DNA of 13,233 nucleotides from an uncultured Bacilli bacterium (GCA_944342125.1 CALVMF010000030.1:1-13233); one strand, 5' to 3'. Counted from the stretch's first letter, positions 1 through 8,459 are shown. Numbers and translations: made by a program. Notes: generated by a model not told the origin, from the sequence alone.

Positions 1-1
1 A

Positions 2-910
2 ATAAATTTAGTTCCAATAGCAATTGGTGACATTTCCTTTAACATTCCAATTTGGATTTTCATTGCTTTAGGCTTTTTATTAAATCTTGCTATTATTGGC
101 GTTTTGTTTTTTATGTCGCTATCGACTTGGTTCCAAAATATTATTTGTAATGGCTTAATCAATTTCTTAGCAAAGATTAAAATCATCAAAAATCCAGAAA
201 AAACAAGAAAATCTTTAAGAATTCAAGTTGAAAATTATCGTATTGAGTTTAGACGTTTGCAATCTAATTTAGGGTTTACTTTAGTTGTTTTCCTTATTTA
301 TTGTCTTTCTTTAATTAATACTCAGCTTCAACCGTTCCTATGTGGACTTGCTTTGAATGGATTTGATCCTGCTTCAATAGATACATTTGGTGAAGTTATA
401 AATAAAATGTTTCAAAGTATTGCTTATTCTAATTTCCAACAAATGGCAACTGGCTTAATACCTCTTCCTGGTGGAGCTGGAGTAAGTGAAATCGTTTTTA
501 GTTCATTATATGGACCAACAAGTGGATATTTTAGTGCAGAATTTTACGCAATGGGTGGAATTAACATTGTTTTGCTTCTTTGGAGATTCATGACTTTCTA
601 CATACCTTTCATAATTAACGGTATAGTCGCAGCAACTTATAAGAGTAGAGGTATACCAATGAAAGAGAGAATTGTTCCAGTTGGTGATCGCCGTACAATG
701 CTTACCCTTCAACTTGAAACTTATGCTGAAAGAAAAGAAACAAGTGACATCGCTTATCAAACTAGTGTTATGGAACGAAAAGAGTTCATTGAAAAAGTTA
801 AAAGATTAACAAAAAAAGATCCGAATAAAAAAACTGGTAAAATAAATTTAGATAAAGTGAAAACTGACAAAAAAGATGGCAATAAAGAAAAGGAAGAAGA
901 AAATAAATGA
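2..910 (+). CDS. UPF0104 / LPG-synthase-TM family integral membrane protein, 5'-truncated by window edge
   Basis: The frame is open from the first codon of the window, so this is the C-terminal 302 residues of a larger gene; the ATG at 104 is an internal methionine. Seen: several long hydrophobic segments (around 35-105, 275-360 and 545-640) and the motif PLPGGAGVSE (461-490). That motif is typical of the LPG_synthase_TM / UPF0104 (YbhN-like) membrane family, which includes the flippase half of MprF. A soluble, very lysine/glutamate-rich tail of about 50 residues follows the last membrane segment. The stop TGA overlaps the start of the glycosyltransferase gene (ATGA, 907-910), indicating translational coupling. 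With a lipid-glycosylating neighbour, a role in moving or handling a membrane lipid is a reasonable inference; the substrate cannot be read from sequence. Family confident, function not. Confidence 0.85.
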   Translation: MNLVPIAIGDISFNIPIWIFIALGFLLNLAIIGVLFFMSLSTWFQNIICNGLINFLAKIKIIKNPEKTRKSLRIQVENYRIEFRRLQSNLGFTLVVFLIYCLSLINTQLQPFLCGLALNGFDPASIDTFGEVINKMFQSIAYSNFQQMATGLIPLPGGAGVSEIVFSSLYGPTSGYFSAEFYAMGGINIVLLLWRFMTFYIPFIINGIVAATYKSRGIPMKERIVPVGDRRTMLTLQLETYAERKETSDIAYQTSVMERKEFIEKVKRLTKKDPNKKTGKINLDKVKTDKKDGNKEKEEENK

Positions 911-2079
911 ATATAGCGATTTTTTCAGACACATATTTACCAGAAATTAATGGCGTTGCAGTAAGCGTTAACTCTTTATTTAAACTTTTAAGAAAATATG
1001 GTCATAACGCTTATGTTGTAACTACGAGTAGTGAAAAGGATATTAGTTTTGTCGATAATGTATTGCGTATCCCAGGATTAGAGCTAAAAAAACTTTATGG
1101 ATATCGAGCATCTTTCATTTATAACGATAAAGCTTATCAAATCTTAAAAAAACTTAAATTGGATTTAGTCCATATCAATACTGAGTTTGGTATTTCTCAA
1201 TTTGGCTTTATCGTGGCATCAAAATTAAACATACCTAGTGTTTATACTTATCATACGATGTACGAGGATTATACTTATTATGCCACGAAAGGATATTTTG
1301 ATCGTTTTTCAAAGTGGGCAATTAGAGAATTTGATAAAACCTGTATGAATAGAGCTACTGAAATCATCTCTCCAAGTGAAAAAACAAAGATTTACATTCG
1401 CTCAATTGGAGTTGAAAAATATGTCAATATTGTTCCTACAGGTTTTGATTTTGAACGCTTTTTACCTACTGAAGAAAATAGAAAAAGAAGTCTAGAGATG
1501 AAAAAAGATTTAGGTATTGAAAGTAATAAAAAAATCTTATTATGTCTAGGAAGAATCGCTAAAGAAAAAAGCTTTGATATAATCATTAAAGGTTATGCAG
1601 AGTATTTAGAAAAATATAAAGACCAAGATACAATTTTACTTTTTGTTGGTGATGGTCCTGCTAGAAATGAGCTAGAAGAGCTAACAAAAAGCTTAAAAGT
1701 ATCTAATAGAGTTCGCTTTATTGGAAAGGTTGATAATTCATTAGTTCCATTTTATTACCTAATGAGTGATATTTTCGTAAATGCTTCAATAAGTGAAACG
1801 CAAGGATTAACATTTATGGAAGCGATGGCTAGTGAATTACTTGTTTTATGTCGTTTTGATAATAATTTAGTTGGGGTTATCGACAATAATAAAACTGGTT
1901 TCTTCTTTCAAGAAATTAGTGATTTTAAAGATAAGCTCAATTATGTGTTATCACTTAGTAAGGAAGAAACAGATTTAATTAAAAAAAGAGCGTTTGAATC
2001 GATTGATTGTTTCTCCGAAAAAACTTTTTATAATAATATAGTTGAGGTATATAAACGTGCACTTAGAAGAAGTTGGTAA
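907..2079 (+). CDS. GT4-family glycosyltransferase, probable 1,2-diacylglycerol 3-glucosyltransferase type
   Basis: A 390-residue GT-B fold enzyme. The N-terminal domain opens with a Rossmann strand and glycine-rich acceptor loop (SDTYLPEINGVAVSV, residues 7-21). It is followed by HINTEFG (about 94) and the YTYHTMYEDYTYY segment (about 114-126), as in the alpha-monoglucosyldiacylglycerol synthase group (alMGS/MgdA-like) of low-GC Gram-positives and acholeplasmas. The C-terminal nucleotide-sugar domain has GRIAKEKS (about 216), FVGDGP (about 247) and the EX7E motif with Glu297 and Glu305 in ETQGLTFME. Expected role: transfer of a sugar from a UDP-sugar to diacylglycerol at the inner membrane face, making membrane glycolipid or a lipoteichoic acid anchor. 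The start is supported by AAAGGAAG about 10 bases upstream and by the ATGA overlap with the preceding membrane gene. The family is clear; the exact acceptor and sugar are inferred. Confidence 0.88.
   Translation: MNIAIFSDTYLPEINGVAVSVNSLFKLLRKYGHNAYVVTTSSEKDISFVDNVLRIPGLELKKLYGYRASFIYNDKAYQILKKLKLDLVHINTEFGISQFGFIVASKLNIPSVYTYHTMYEDYTYYATKGYFDRFSKWAIREFDKTCMNRATEIISPSEKTKIYIRSIGVEKYVNIVPTGFDFERFLPTEENRKRSLEMKKDLGIESNKKILLCLGRIAKEKSFDIIIKGYAEYLEKYKDQDTILLFVGDGPARNELEELTKSLKVSNRVRFIGKVDNSLVPFYYLMSDIFVNASISETQGLTFMEAMASELLVLCRFDNNLVGVIDNNKTGFFFQEISDFKDKLNYVLSLSKEETDLIKKRAFESIDCFSEKTFYNNIVEVYKRALRRSW
2044..2048 (+). promoter_or_regulatory. Ribosome binding site for recX (decides the GTG start)
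   Basis: GAGGT sits 8 bases before GTG 2057, inside the 3' end of the glycosyltransferase gene. It is the only good Shine-Dalgarno match near the start of RecX and favours GTG over the upstream in-frame TTG at 2042. Confidence 0.65.
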
Positions 2080-2887
2080 AGATATAACAATTTCCGAAAT
2101 TAAAGATAAAGGAAGTAAAATAAGTTTATTATTTGATAATGGTGAAAAAGCAAAAGTATATCGCGCTACTTATATCGAATTTAATCTTAATCCAGGGGTT
2201 ACTTTAAACCAAGAAGCCATTAATGAAATAAATTCTTTCGATGAAAAAGAGGAAATAATTGAATATTTAAAAGGCTTGATTGCTAAAAGACCATATAATG
2301 AAGCTGAGTTATTAAAAAAATGTATTTCAAAATTTAAAAATTATAATAATGTGAGTAAAGCGATAAGTGAATTGAAATCGTATCATTTAATTGACGATCA
2401 AGATTACATTGAAAATTATATGGATTATTTTGACCGCAATAATTATGGTAAATACTTCATTATTAACTTTTTTAAGAATAATGGTTTAAAAGAAGAATTA
2501 ATAGAAAAACTTGAGTTTTGCGATGAAAATGAACTAAAAAAGGCTAGAAATTACTTTGATAGTATTAAAAATAAATATGTCAGTGGAAACTTTGCGAAGC
2601 AAAAGAAAAAGATTTATGATTTGATGCTTAGAAGAGGATTTAGTATCGAAAATATTTTAGAAGTCTTAAATGATTTAAAAATTAATCAAACTGCCGAATT
2701 AGAACGTTTAAAAAAAGATTATCGAAAAGTTAAGATGAAATATTTTGTGACTAATGACTCGGGCGTAGATGCTAATTCTAAAATTATTAGTAAATTGATT
2801 AATAAAGGCTACAATCTTGAAGATATTAATACAATTATTGAAGAAGATAACGACTTTGGAGAAGCAGAGGAGATTTTGAATGATTAA
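2057..2887 (+). CDS. recX: RecX family regulatory protein
   Basis: A protein of about 276 residues built of helical repeats typical of RecX, which binds RecA filaments and limits recombinase activity. Seen: a beta-rich N-terminus, then repeats of the three-helix RecX type, for example KGLIAKRPYNEAELLKKC (an R-x-Y/S-x-x-E-L repeat start), AISELKSYHLIDDQDYIENY (the L..G/H.I/LDD..YI pattern) and later KIYDLMLRRGFSIENILEVL and KLINKGYNLEDINTII. Length fits long Firmicute RecX proteins. I choose the GTG at 2057 over the TTG at 2042 because GAGGT (2044-2048) lies 8 bases before the GTG and because the TTG would place that site inside the gene. The first 23 bases overlap the end of the glycosyltransferase gene, and the stop overlaps yhaM by 8 bases, so all four genes appear co-transcribed. 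Confidence 0.85.
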   Translation: MHLEEVGKDITISEIKDKGSKISLLFDNGEKAKVYRATYIEFNLNPGVTLNQEAINEINSFDEKEEIIEYLKGLIAKRPYNEAELLKKCISKFKNYNNVSKAISELKSYHLIDDQDYIENYMDYFDRNNYGKYFIINFFKNNGLKEELIEKLEFCDENELKKARNYFDSIKNKYVSGNFAKQKKKIYDLMLRRGFSIENILEVLNDLKINQTAELERLKKDYRKVKMKYFVTNDSGVDANSKIISKLINKGYNLEDINTIIEEDNDFGEAEEILND

Positions 2888-3803
2888 AGATTTAAAAGCT
2901 GGGATGAGCGCTGATGGAATCTATTTGATTAAAGATTCTGTTAAAGGCGTAACTGCAAAAGGATTAAACTATTTAAATATTACACTTCAAGATTCTAGCG
3001 GAACAATTGAAGCTAAAAAATGGGATGCAGATGAAAATGATTTTGAAGTTTTGCAAAAAGGTTCAATCGTTGAAATTTCAGCAGAAGTAATTGACTATAA
3101 AGACAAGCCACAAGTTAAAATTTTTAGCGCAAGCTTTGCTAAAAATAGCGAAAACTTGATTAAGAGTTTTTTAGTTGATTCACCAATTTCGGTCGATATT
3201 TTAATCGAAAAGTTTAAAAAACTCTTTAAAAGTGTCGAAAATCCAGATTGTAAAGCAATTTTGAATAAAATTTTTGAAAAATATTATTCAAAGTTTATTG
3301 AATATCCAGCTGCTGTAAAAAATCATCATGAATTTTATCATGGACTCTTATATCATACTGTTTCAATGTGTGAAATTGCTGATTTTTTAGCCGAACATTA
3401 TGATGACGTTAATCGCGATATTTTGATAAGTGGATGCTTACTTCATGATATTGGAAAAGTAATTGAGCTTTCAGGACCAATTGCAACAAAATATACTGAT
3501 GAAGGCAATTTACTAGGTCACTTAACTATTGGTATGTCTTTAGTTAGGGAAGTAGCAAACGAACTTAACATAACTAGCGATGTCCCTCTTCAGCTTGAAC
3601 ACATGATATTATCTCATCATGGTAAGTTAGAATATGGAGCAGCGGTGCTTCCTCAAACAAAAGAAGCTTTACTTTTATCTATGATTGACGATATGGATGC
3701 AAAAATGATGATTTTAGCTAAAGCTTATCAAAATATAAAACCTGGCGAATACACAGACCGAATATTCGCACTTGATAATCGAACTTTTTATAAAAGCAAA
3801 TAA
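2880..3803 (+). CDS. yhaM: 3'-5' exoribonuclease YhaM family (OB fold plus HD domain)
   Basis: A 307-residue protein close to the usual YhaM length (B. subtilis about 314). The N-terminal part (about 1-88) is an OB-type nucleic-acid-binding fold with YLNITLQDSSGTIEAKKW (31-48). The C-terminal HD metal-dependent phosphohydrolase domain has metal ligands His159 (LLYHT), His189-Asp190 (LLHDIGK), His214 (GHL), His241, His246/His247 (SHHG) and Asp270/Asp271 (IDDMDAK). YhaM degrades single-stranded RNA and DNA from the 3' end in the cytoplasm and takes part in RNA turnover. The ATG is preceded by GAGGAG (2867-2872) at a 7-base spacing and overlaps the recX stop. In B. subtilis yhaM lies near prsA and hit, as here. 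A strong hairpin follows the stop directly. Confidence 0.93.
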   Translation: MIKDLKAGMSADGIYLIKDSVKGVTAKGLNYLNITLQDSSGTIEAKKWDADENDFEVLQKGSIVEISAEVIDYKDKPQVKIFSASFAKNSENLIKSFLVDSPISVDILIEKFKKLFKSVENPDCKAILNKIFEKYYSKFIEYPAAVKNHHEFYHGLLYHTVSMCEIADFLAEHYDDVNRDILISGCLLHDIGKVIELSGPIATKYTDEGNLLGHLTIGMSLVREVANELNITSDVPLQLEHMILSHHGKLEYGAAVLPQTKEALLLSMIDDMDAKMMILAKAYQNIKPGEYTDRIFALDNRTFYKSK

Positions 3804-3832
3804 AAAACGAGCGGAAATTTGTCGCTCGTTTT
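3804..3832. terminator. Bidirectional rho-independent terminator between yhaM and hit
   Basis: A perfect inverted repeat: AAAACGAGCG (3804-3813), a 9-base loop, and CGCTCGTTTT (3823-3832). A run of T follows on the plus strand, and a run of T (the complement of 3802-3807) follows on the minus strand. It starts directly after the yhaM stop and lies 23 bases beyond the hit stop, so it can end both convergent units. Confidence 0.9.
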
Positions 3833-3854
3833 AGACATAAAACTTTGAATCTAA

Positions 3855-4271
3855 TTAAAGTTTTTCTTTAATTTCTTTTGCAATTGCTGGAAGATTAACG
3901 TCTTTTAATTGTTTAAGTTCAAGCTTAAATCCATCAGAAGAAGTATAACGAGGAATTACATGTACGTGGAAGTGCTGAACTTCTTGACCAGCTGCTTCTT
4001 TGCAATTAGTTAAAATATTAATGCCTTTAGCACCAAGTTGTTCGATTTGAACTTGACCTATTCTTTGGGCGACATTCATGACTTTATTCATGACATCTTT
4101 TGGTGTGCTTAAAAAATTAGCGTAATGATCTTTTGATATTACTAAAGCGTGACCATAGGTGACTGGATTTACATCCAAAAAAGCCATTACATCATCATCT
4201 TCATAAAGCTTTGCACAAGGAATATCCCCGTTTACAATTTTGCAAAATATACAGTTTACATCATATTTCAT
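3855..4271 (-). CDS. hit: HIT family protein (histidine triad nucleotide hydrolase)
   Basis: A 138-residue single-domain HIT protein, the usual size for the bacterial Hint/Hit branch. The signature HFHVHVIPRY (100-109) carries the triad His100, His102 and His104; by family knowledge the middle His102 is the nucleophile that attacks nucleoside phosphoramidates or related mononucleotide esters. The N-terminus has CIFC (Cys7, Cys10) and a later DHY (His49), consistent with the structural zinc site found in many family members (inferred). NPVTYGHALVISK (35-47) is the conserved beta-hairpin core. The ATG has AGAGGT (complement of 4278-4283) 6 bases upstream. The gene lies 54 bases beyond the upstream lipoprotein gene with a hairpin terminator in between and no space for a separate promoter (see findings). 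The physiological substrate is unknown. Confidence 0.93.
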   Translation of the reverse strand: MKYDVNCIFCKIVNGDIPCAKLYEDDDVMAFLDVNPVTYGHALVISKDHYANFLSTPKDVMNKVMNVAQRIGQVQIEQLGAKGINILTNCKEAAGQEVQHFHVHVIPRYTSSDGFKLELKQLKDVNLPAIAKEIKEKL

Positions 4272-4291
4272 AAAATAACCTCTAATTTTAC

Positions 4292-4320
4292 AAAAAAAGC
4301 CTGCAGAACAGGCTTTTTTT
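4292..4320. terminator. Hairpin terminator between the second lipoprotein gene and hit
   Basis: Arms AAAAAAAGCCTG (4292-4303) and CAGGCTTTTTTT (4309-4320) pair perfectly around the 5-base loop CAGAA. Read on the minus strand, it lies 5 bases after the lipoprotein stop codon and ends in a run of seven T, the classic intrinsic terminator form. It is symmetric, so it could also act on plus-strand read-through. Confidence 0.88.
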
Positions 4321-4325
4321 ATTAA

Positions 4326-6293
4326 TTATTCAAATAAATCTGGATAAGTTGTCACAAAGTAATCATAAACATCTTGATCATGGTAATTGATATTACATTG
4401 CGCAAGATAGTGAGTGATTGCGTTTGTTGTATAAGTGTCTCCACTTGCTAAAGTATATCCAACTGTTCTTGCTTTGTTTTCTCTAGCAACTTTATCTGTT
4501 GAATCAGATTCGATAGCAACAAGGTTAGGAGTGACAATATCTTCGATTTCAACGATATAATAGGTATCGCTATCAAGCCAAATAAGTGAATCGACAGTTG
4601 AAGTGAATGAATCTTTTCTTAAATAAGTTCTTCTAACAGTCTTTTCGTCTTCTTTTGCTTCTGCTTGATATAGATAAGAACCTAAATATGGATCATCTGA
4701 AGTTAAAGATGTGTTCCATTCACTAGCAAGACCATAGCTATAAAGTTTGTTTTTGATTGCATCAGGTAATGTTGAAGCATCTCTAGTTTGCCATCCGCTA
4801 GTAGTAAAGTCTTTAATTGCAATACTATCGGCTTGAATTGTAAATCCAACGATTGGATCGTAATTAATTGAATCAATAGTTGTGAATTTGTCGTAATTTG
4901 TTGAGTTGTTTGTTGTAGAACTATTTGTTAAGGTAGAATACTCTTCAACTAAAGTTGCATATTCAGTATTTTCATAATATTTGAAATACTTTTCGTTAGT
5001 TGCAACATCATCACCATAATTTTGATAATAGGATTTATAGCCATTTTTTGCTTCATCGCTATCAGCAGCAACGTGACCATCTAAACCGGCTGATGGGTTT
5101 TTAAGTGTTCCTTCTCCAAAAATGCCTGTTGCTAAAGTAGCAGCGTTTGCATTTTCAGAAATTTTATAATCAATTCCTTTCCAAGCATCACTTGCGATTT
5201 CAAATTTTTCTTCGGTTGAAAGACCTTTGATTTCTTCGCTTGGATTTAAAATGTAATCTTGAACAAATTTTTCAGCAAATGCTTTGCCGTTTTTCTCAGT
5301 ATTATCAGCGATAGTAATGTAATTAATTCTTCTTGTTTGAGTGTTACCGATAGCTGAATATTGTTCTTCGAAAATATATTGTTCAACAAGTAAATTTTCG
5401 ACAATATCAGGAAGAATTGCTTCGTTTATATAGTCGGTATAATAACCAAAGTGAAGAACTTTAGCGATTTTTTCTCTTCCTTCATCGGTATTTGTATTGT
5501 ATGAACCATCAATTAAGACACCATTTGTAAATCCATGGAAAGTTGCTCGATGATCGTTATTTCCGGCATATAATTCAGCTTCTAAATCATAGAAACCTTG
5601 GAAATCGCCATTTTCACTTTCAATGTAGTGGTTGTCATATGTAGGGTTTTCATAAAGTGCATCTCTTAAAGTTACATTTTCGCCTAAAACTTCTTGAGAA
5701 ACATTTATTGTATAAAGTTGTTCATAGATGTTTTTAGCATATAAAACTTCATAGAATCTATTATTTCTCTTATAATCGGTTGCGTTTGCTTCACCCCATA
5801 AGGTGGAAATAACTTGGCTTCTAATAATACCCTTTATTGAGTTTAATCTAGCTTCAAATTCGCTAGTAGAAGGGGATTCAGTTTTTAAAGTTAATTTATA
5901 ACCTGAATAATCCCAATTGTTATAAGCAGGGTGACTTTTGATGAAAGAAGTTTTTGTAGCTTCATCTGTGGCGCTACCATCTTCTTTAACATCATATCCT
6001 ACTAATTGAACATCAAATCCGTAAGCATCTTCACTATCAGCGACGATTCTAAATTCACCAATAACGGCTTGAGCAAGTTTTTCAGTTAAAATTGAATTAA
6101 CATCACTTTCGTATGTATCGGAATTTTTAATTGCATCATAGATAACGTTTAATGTGTTGTGATCGAGGGTGATTCCTTCACCAACATTAACTAAAGTATT
6201 ATCTCCGCCTTCAAATTGAGCACTGATTTTGCCACAAGAAGAAAGTAAAAGTGTTGAAGCAGCTAAAGTGAATAATAAATTTCTTTTTTTCAT
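4326..6293 (-). CDS. Large lipoprotein, possible degenerate PrsA/SurA-like paralogue
   Basis: A 655-residue predicted lipoprotein. The signal peptide is clear: MKKRN, a hydrophobic core to residue 17, and the lipobox LSSC with Cys20 as lipidation site, so the mature protein should be anchored outside the cytoplasmic membrane. I see no parvulin core motif. Its layout resembles the upstream PrsA-like neighbour: a short N-terminal strand followed by a helical region (about 38-80, GITLDHNTLNVIYDAIKNSD), and a late beta segment (DTYYIVEIEDIV) like the neighbour's HLIVIERSAF. This suggests an old duplication in which the catalytic domain was lost or diverged. A Ser/Thr/Asn-rich linker lies at about 455-467. 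The ATG has GAGGT 8 bases upstream. Only 27 bases separate it from the upstream gene, so the two are co-transcribed. Lipoprotein nature is firm; a chaperone role is inferred. It could instead be an unrelated surface protein. Confidence 0.7.
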   Translation of the reverse strand: MKKRNLLFTLAASTLLLSSCGKISAQFEGGDNTLVNVGEGITLDHNTLNVIYDAIKNSDTYESDVNSILTEKLAQAVIGEFRIVADSEDAYGFDVQLVGYDVKEDGSATDEATKTSFIKSHPAYNNWDYSGYKLTLKTESPSTSEFEARLNSIKGIIRSQVISTLWGEANATDYKRNNRFYEVLYAKNIYEQLYTINVSQEVLGENVTLRDALYENPTYDNHYIESENGDFQGFYDLEAELYAGNNDHRATFHGFTNGVLIDGSYNTNTDEGREKIAKVLHFGYYTDYINEAILPDIVENLLVEQYIFEEQYSAIGNTQTRRINYITIADNTEKNGKAFAEKFVQDYILNPSEEIKGLSTEEKFEIASDAWKGIDYKISENANAATLATGIFGEGTLKNPSAGLDGHVAADSDEAKNGYKSYYQNYGDDVATNEKYFKYYENTEYATLVEEYSTLTNSSTTNNSTNYDKFTTIDSINYDPIVGFTIQADSIAIKDFTTSGWQTRDASTLPDAIKNKLYSYGLASEWNTSLTSDDPYLGSYLYQAEAKEDEKTVRRTYLRKDSFTSTVDSLIWLDSDTYYIVEIEDIVTPNLVAIESDSTDKVARENKARTVGYTLASGDTYTTNAITHYLAQCNINYHDQDVYDYFVTTYPDLFE

Positions 6294-6320
6294 AATTAAT
6301 ACCTCATCATTCCTTTACTT

Positions 6321-8408
6321 TTATGCATTTTCTGAACCAGTGGAAGTGCCACCATTTGTATTTCCGCTAACATCATAGTAAGCAGCGTTATAACCAGGAG
6401 CGCCTTCTTTATAAAGGTTTGGATTGCCAAATTCAGTTGCTAAAATTTCAGGTAATAACATATATTGTCTTTCTCTTGTTTGTTGAACAATTGAATTAAG
6501 GTAATTAATCCAACTATCTTCGAGAGTTTGTGCTGAACTTTCTTCAGTTGCATTAATTTCTTTTTCAATATAGGTATTTACCATCGCTTGTACATCGCTA
6601 TTTGCAATCTTATTTAAAGCATATTTACCTGGATTAAGCCAGAAATAAGTATCATATGTATCGATTGTACCTTTGATTTCACCACTTAATGTACTGACAC
6701 GTGCCGTGTAGTTAGCAACAGTATCGTTAACATCGGAGTTGGCTGTAATTTTTTCGGTTTGTACATAGGTTTTCTTAGGAACAGTGACTTCACCATCTTT
6801 GTAGCTTGGGAAATCATCAATATTCCAATCAGGTTTACCGTTAACAAAGGAATCTGTATCCTTTGGTGAAACTGGAGCGTAATATTCTTCAATTGTTGAT
6901 TTCCATGGCTCTTTTTCAGTAGCGCCTGTAGTATCAAAAGCTGATCTTTCGATAACAATTAAATGAATTCCAGAAGAAGATTCTTGGTTTCTAACAACCA
7001 TAATTGGATTACCGTTGGTATCACAAAGAACATTTTTTGTTACTTCATTAATAGTTAGCGGTTGGAAAAGTTTGTTATCAGCGACTCTTTCGTATGTTGG
7101 ATTGATAACAGTTTGATCGCTACCAGCAGTTTCATAATGACCGTCTGCATCAATATCACTAAAGACAGTTTCTCCAGAAACTGCATCTTTTCTAGTGAGC
7201 ATTGCGTTTCCTTCTGCATTATAAGATGACCAATTATCTGGAACAGTTTCTTGTCCGATTAATTCTTCTGTAGTTAACATTCTTTCATCGGTAACAAAAG
7301 CGATGTTTCTATTTTGGAAATATTTATTGAAATAGATATTCCTTGGAAGGTAATCTTCATTTCCATCGTAAACTGAAACGCCGTTAGCAGTAGTGACATT
7401 TCTTACATCATAAAGTTTTTGAATAACTTCATAAGGAATATAAGTGACACCAAAACCAGTTAAGCCTTCTTCAACACTTGTTGGAATGTGAAGGTTATCA
7501 TACTTTTCATCATAAATAGTTTGATCAGCATCGCTCATGCCTTCTCTGTTATATTGGTTATTAATAAGAAGATCATAAGTGTAAACGCCAAGTTTAAATT
7601 CATTAACAAATGGTTCGGCGTTGTCCATTAAGTATTCGCCACCATTTTTTCCGTTTTCGCCATCGTTTCCAGTATCATCGGTGTAACTATTAGCAACATC
7701 AGCAAAATCGTTTCCACCAATTAAAGCTTCAAAAACACGGTACATATCTTCGATGTTAGTAGCAGAAATATGACCACGTGAATAGCCGTAATCATCGCTA
7801 GCATCAACTTGAATTAAAATGTGTCTAATGTCGTAAGGAACTTTCTTTTGAATATAACCATTTGTTCCATAAAGTAAGTTATATTCATCTTGTAATGCTG
7901 CATCATCTGCTTTTGCATCACGTTTATAGCCACTGAATCTGTCGAAGTATTGTTCATCGACAGTTGATTTCATTGCGGTGTATTCTTGATCAAGAAAATA
8001 TTCTTGCTCTCTTTGCTCAGTTGTTAAATCATCACCTGGAATTTCACCTTCTAAAAATTCATCCCAAGTTTGATCGCCTTCGTCGATTTCATTTTTCTTT
8101 TTATTAACTGCTTCAGTTGCTTCACGTTCAACAGTGCTCTTGAAAAGAGCTAAATCTCCGTCTTTTTCAAAAGCCATTCTAATAACAACTTCGTTTAATG
8201 CATCATATAAAGCAGCAGCATGTTCATTTCTATTTTCACTGATGTATCTTTCGATGATGTCGTTGGTGTTAATATCAAGTTTAATACCATTATATTCGGA
8301 AGTTAAAACATAACCTTCAGAGTTATTTGATACTTCACCGCATCCTGAAAGAGAAACAGCACTTAAAGCTAAGACAGCTAAGTATATGGATTTCTTTCTT
8401 CTTATCAT
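6321..8408 (-). CDS. PrsA-like parvulin-type peptidylprolyl isomerase lipoprotein
   Basis: A 695-residue lipoprotein, more than twice the length of typical PrsA (about 290). Signal peptide MIRRKKS with a hydrophobic core and lipobox LSGC, Cys23 being the lipidated residue. A helical SurA_N/PrsA-N-like region (about 30-190) is followed by a PpiC parvulin domain: PYDIRHILIQVDA with Arg195-His196, then GGNDFADVANSYTDD, the acidic/Gly insertion GNDGENGKNGGEYL (Gly256-Gly257) and a late strand FGVTYIPYEV. A long C-terminal region (about 350-695) of unknown fold ends in a Gly/Thr/Ser/Asn-rich tail. Expected role: extracytoplasmic folding of secreted proteins. I start it at ATG 8408, preceded by AAAGGAAG, rather than at the in-frame TTG 8447, because the signal peptide begins properly there. 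It is first in a unit with the next lipoprotein and hit. The hit/prsA/yhaM neighbourhood matches Bacilli and supports the call. Confidence 0.85.
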   Translation of the reverse strand: MIRRKKSIYLAVLALSAVSLSGCGEVSNNSEGYVLTSEYNGIKLDINTNDIIERYISENRNEHAAALYDALNEVVIRMAFEKDGDLALFKSTVEREATEAVNKKKNEIDEGDQTWDEFLEGEIPGDDLTTEQREQEYFLDQEYTAMKSTVDEQYFDRFSGYKRDAKADDAALQDEYNLLYGTNGYIQKKVPYDIRHILIQVDASDDYGYSRGHISATNIEDMYRVFEALIGGNDFADVANSYTDDTGNDGENGKNGGEYLMDNAEPFVNEFKLGVYTYDLLINNQYNREGMSDADQTIYDEKYDNLHIPTSVEEGLTGFGVTYIPYEVIQKLYDVRNVTTANGVSVYDGNEDYLPRNIYFNKYFQNRNIAFVTDERMLTTEELIGQETVPDNWSSYNAEGNAMLTRKDAVSGETVFSDIDADGHYETAGSDQTVINPTYERVADNKLFQPLTINEVTKNVLCDTNGNPIMVVRNQESSSGIHLIVIERSAFDTTGATEKEPWKSTIEEYYAPVSPKDTDSFVNGKPDWNIDDFPSYKDGEVTVPKKTYVQTEKITANSDVNDTVANYTARVSTLSGEIKGTIDTYDTYFWLNPGKYALNKIANSDVQAMVNTYIEKEINATEESSAQTLEDSWINYLNSIVQQTRERQYMLLPEILATEFGNPNLYKEGAPGYNAAYYDVSGNTNGGTSTGSENA

Positions 8409-8459
8409 AATTCTTCCTTTCAACATTAAAAACACGGCTAAATTCAATTAGCGTTTATA

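Noticed and set aside
506..760. Short opposite-strand reading frames, also at 1392-1586, 6686-6958, 8587-8775 and 9022-9243
   Set aside because: They lie across or against well-supported genes, have no ribosome binding site that I can see and no recognisable protein features.
4285..4290. Separate hit promoter with -10 TAAAAT
   Set aside because: Transcription would begin inside the ribosome binding site of hit, and the -35 would fall within the terminator stem without a good match.
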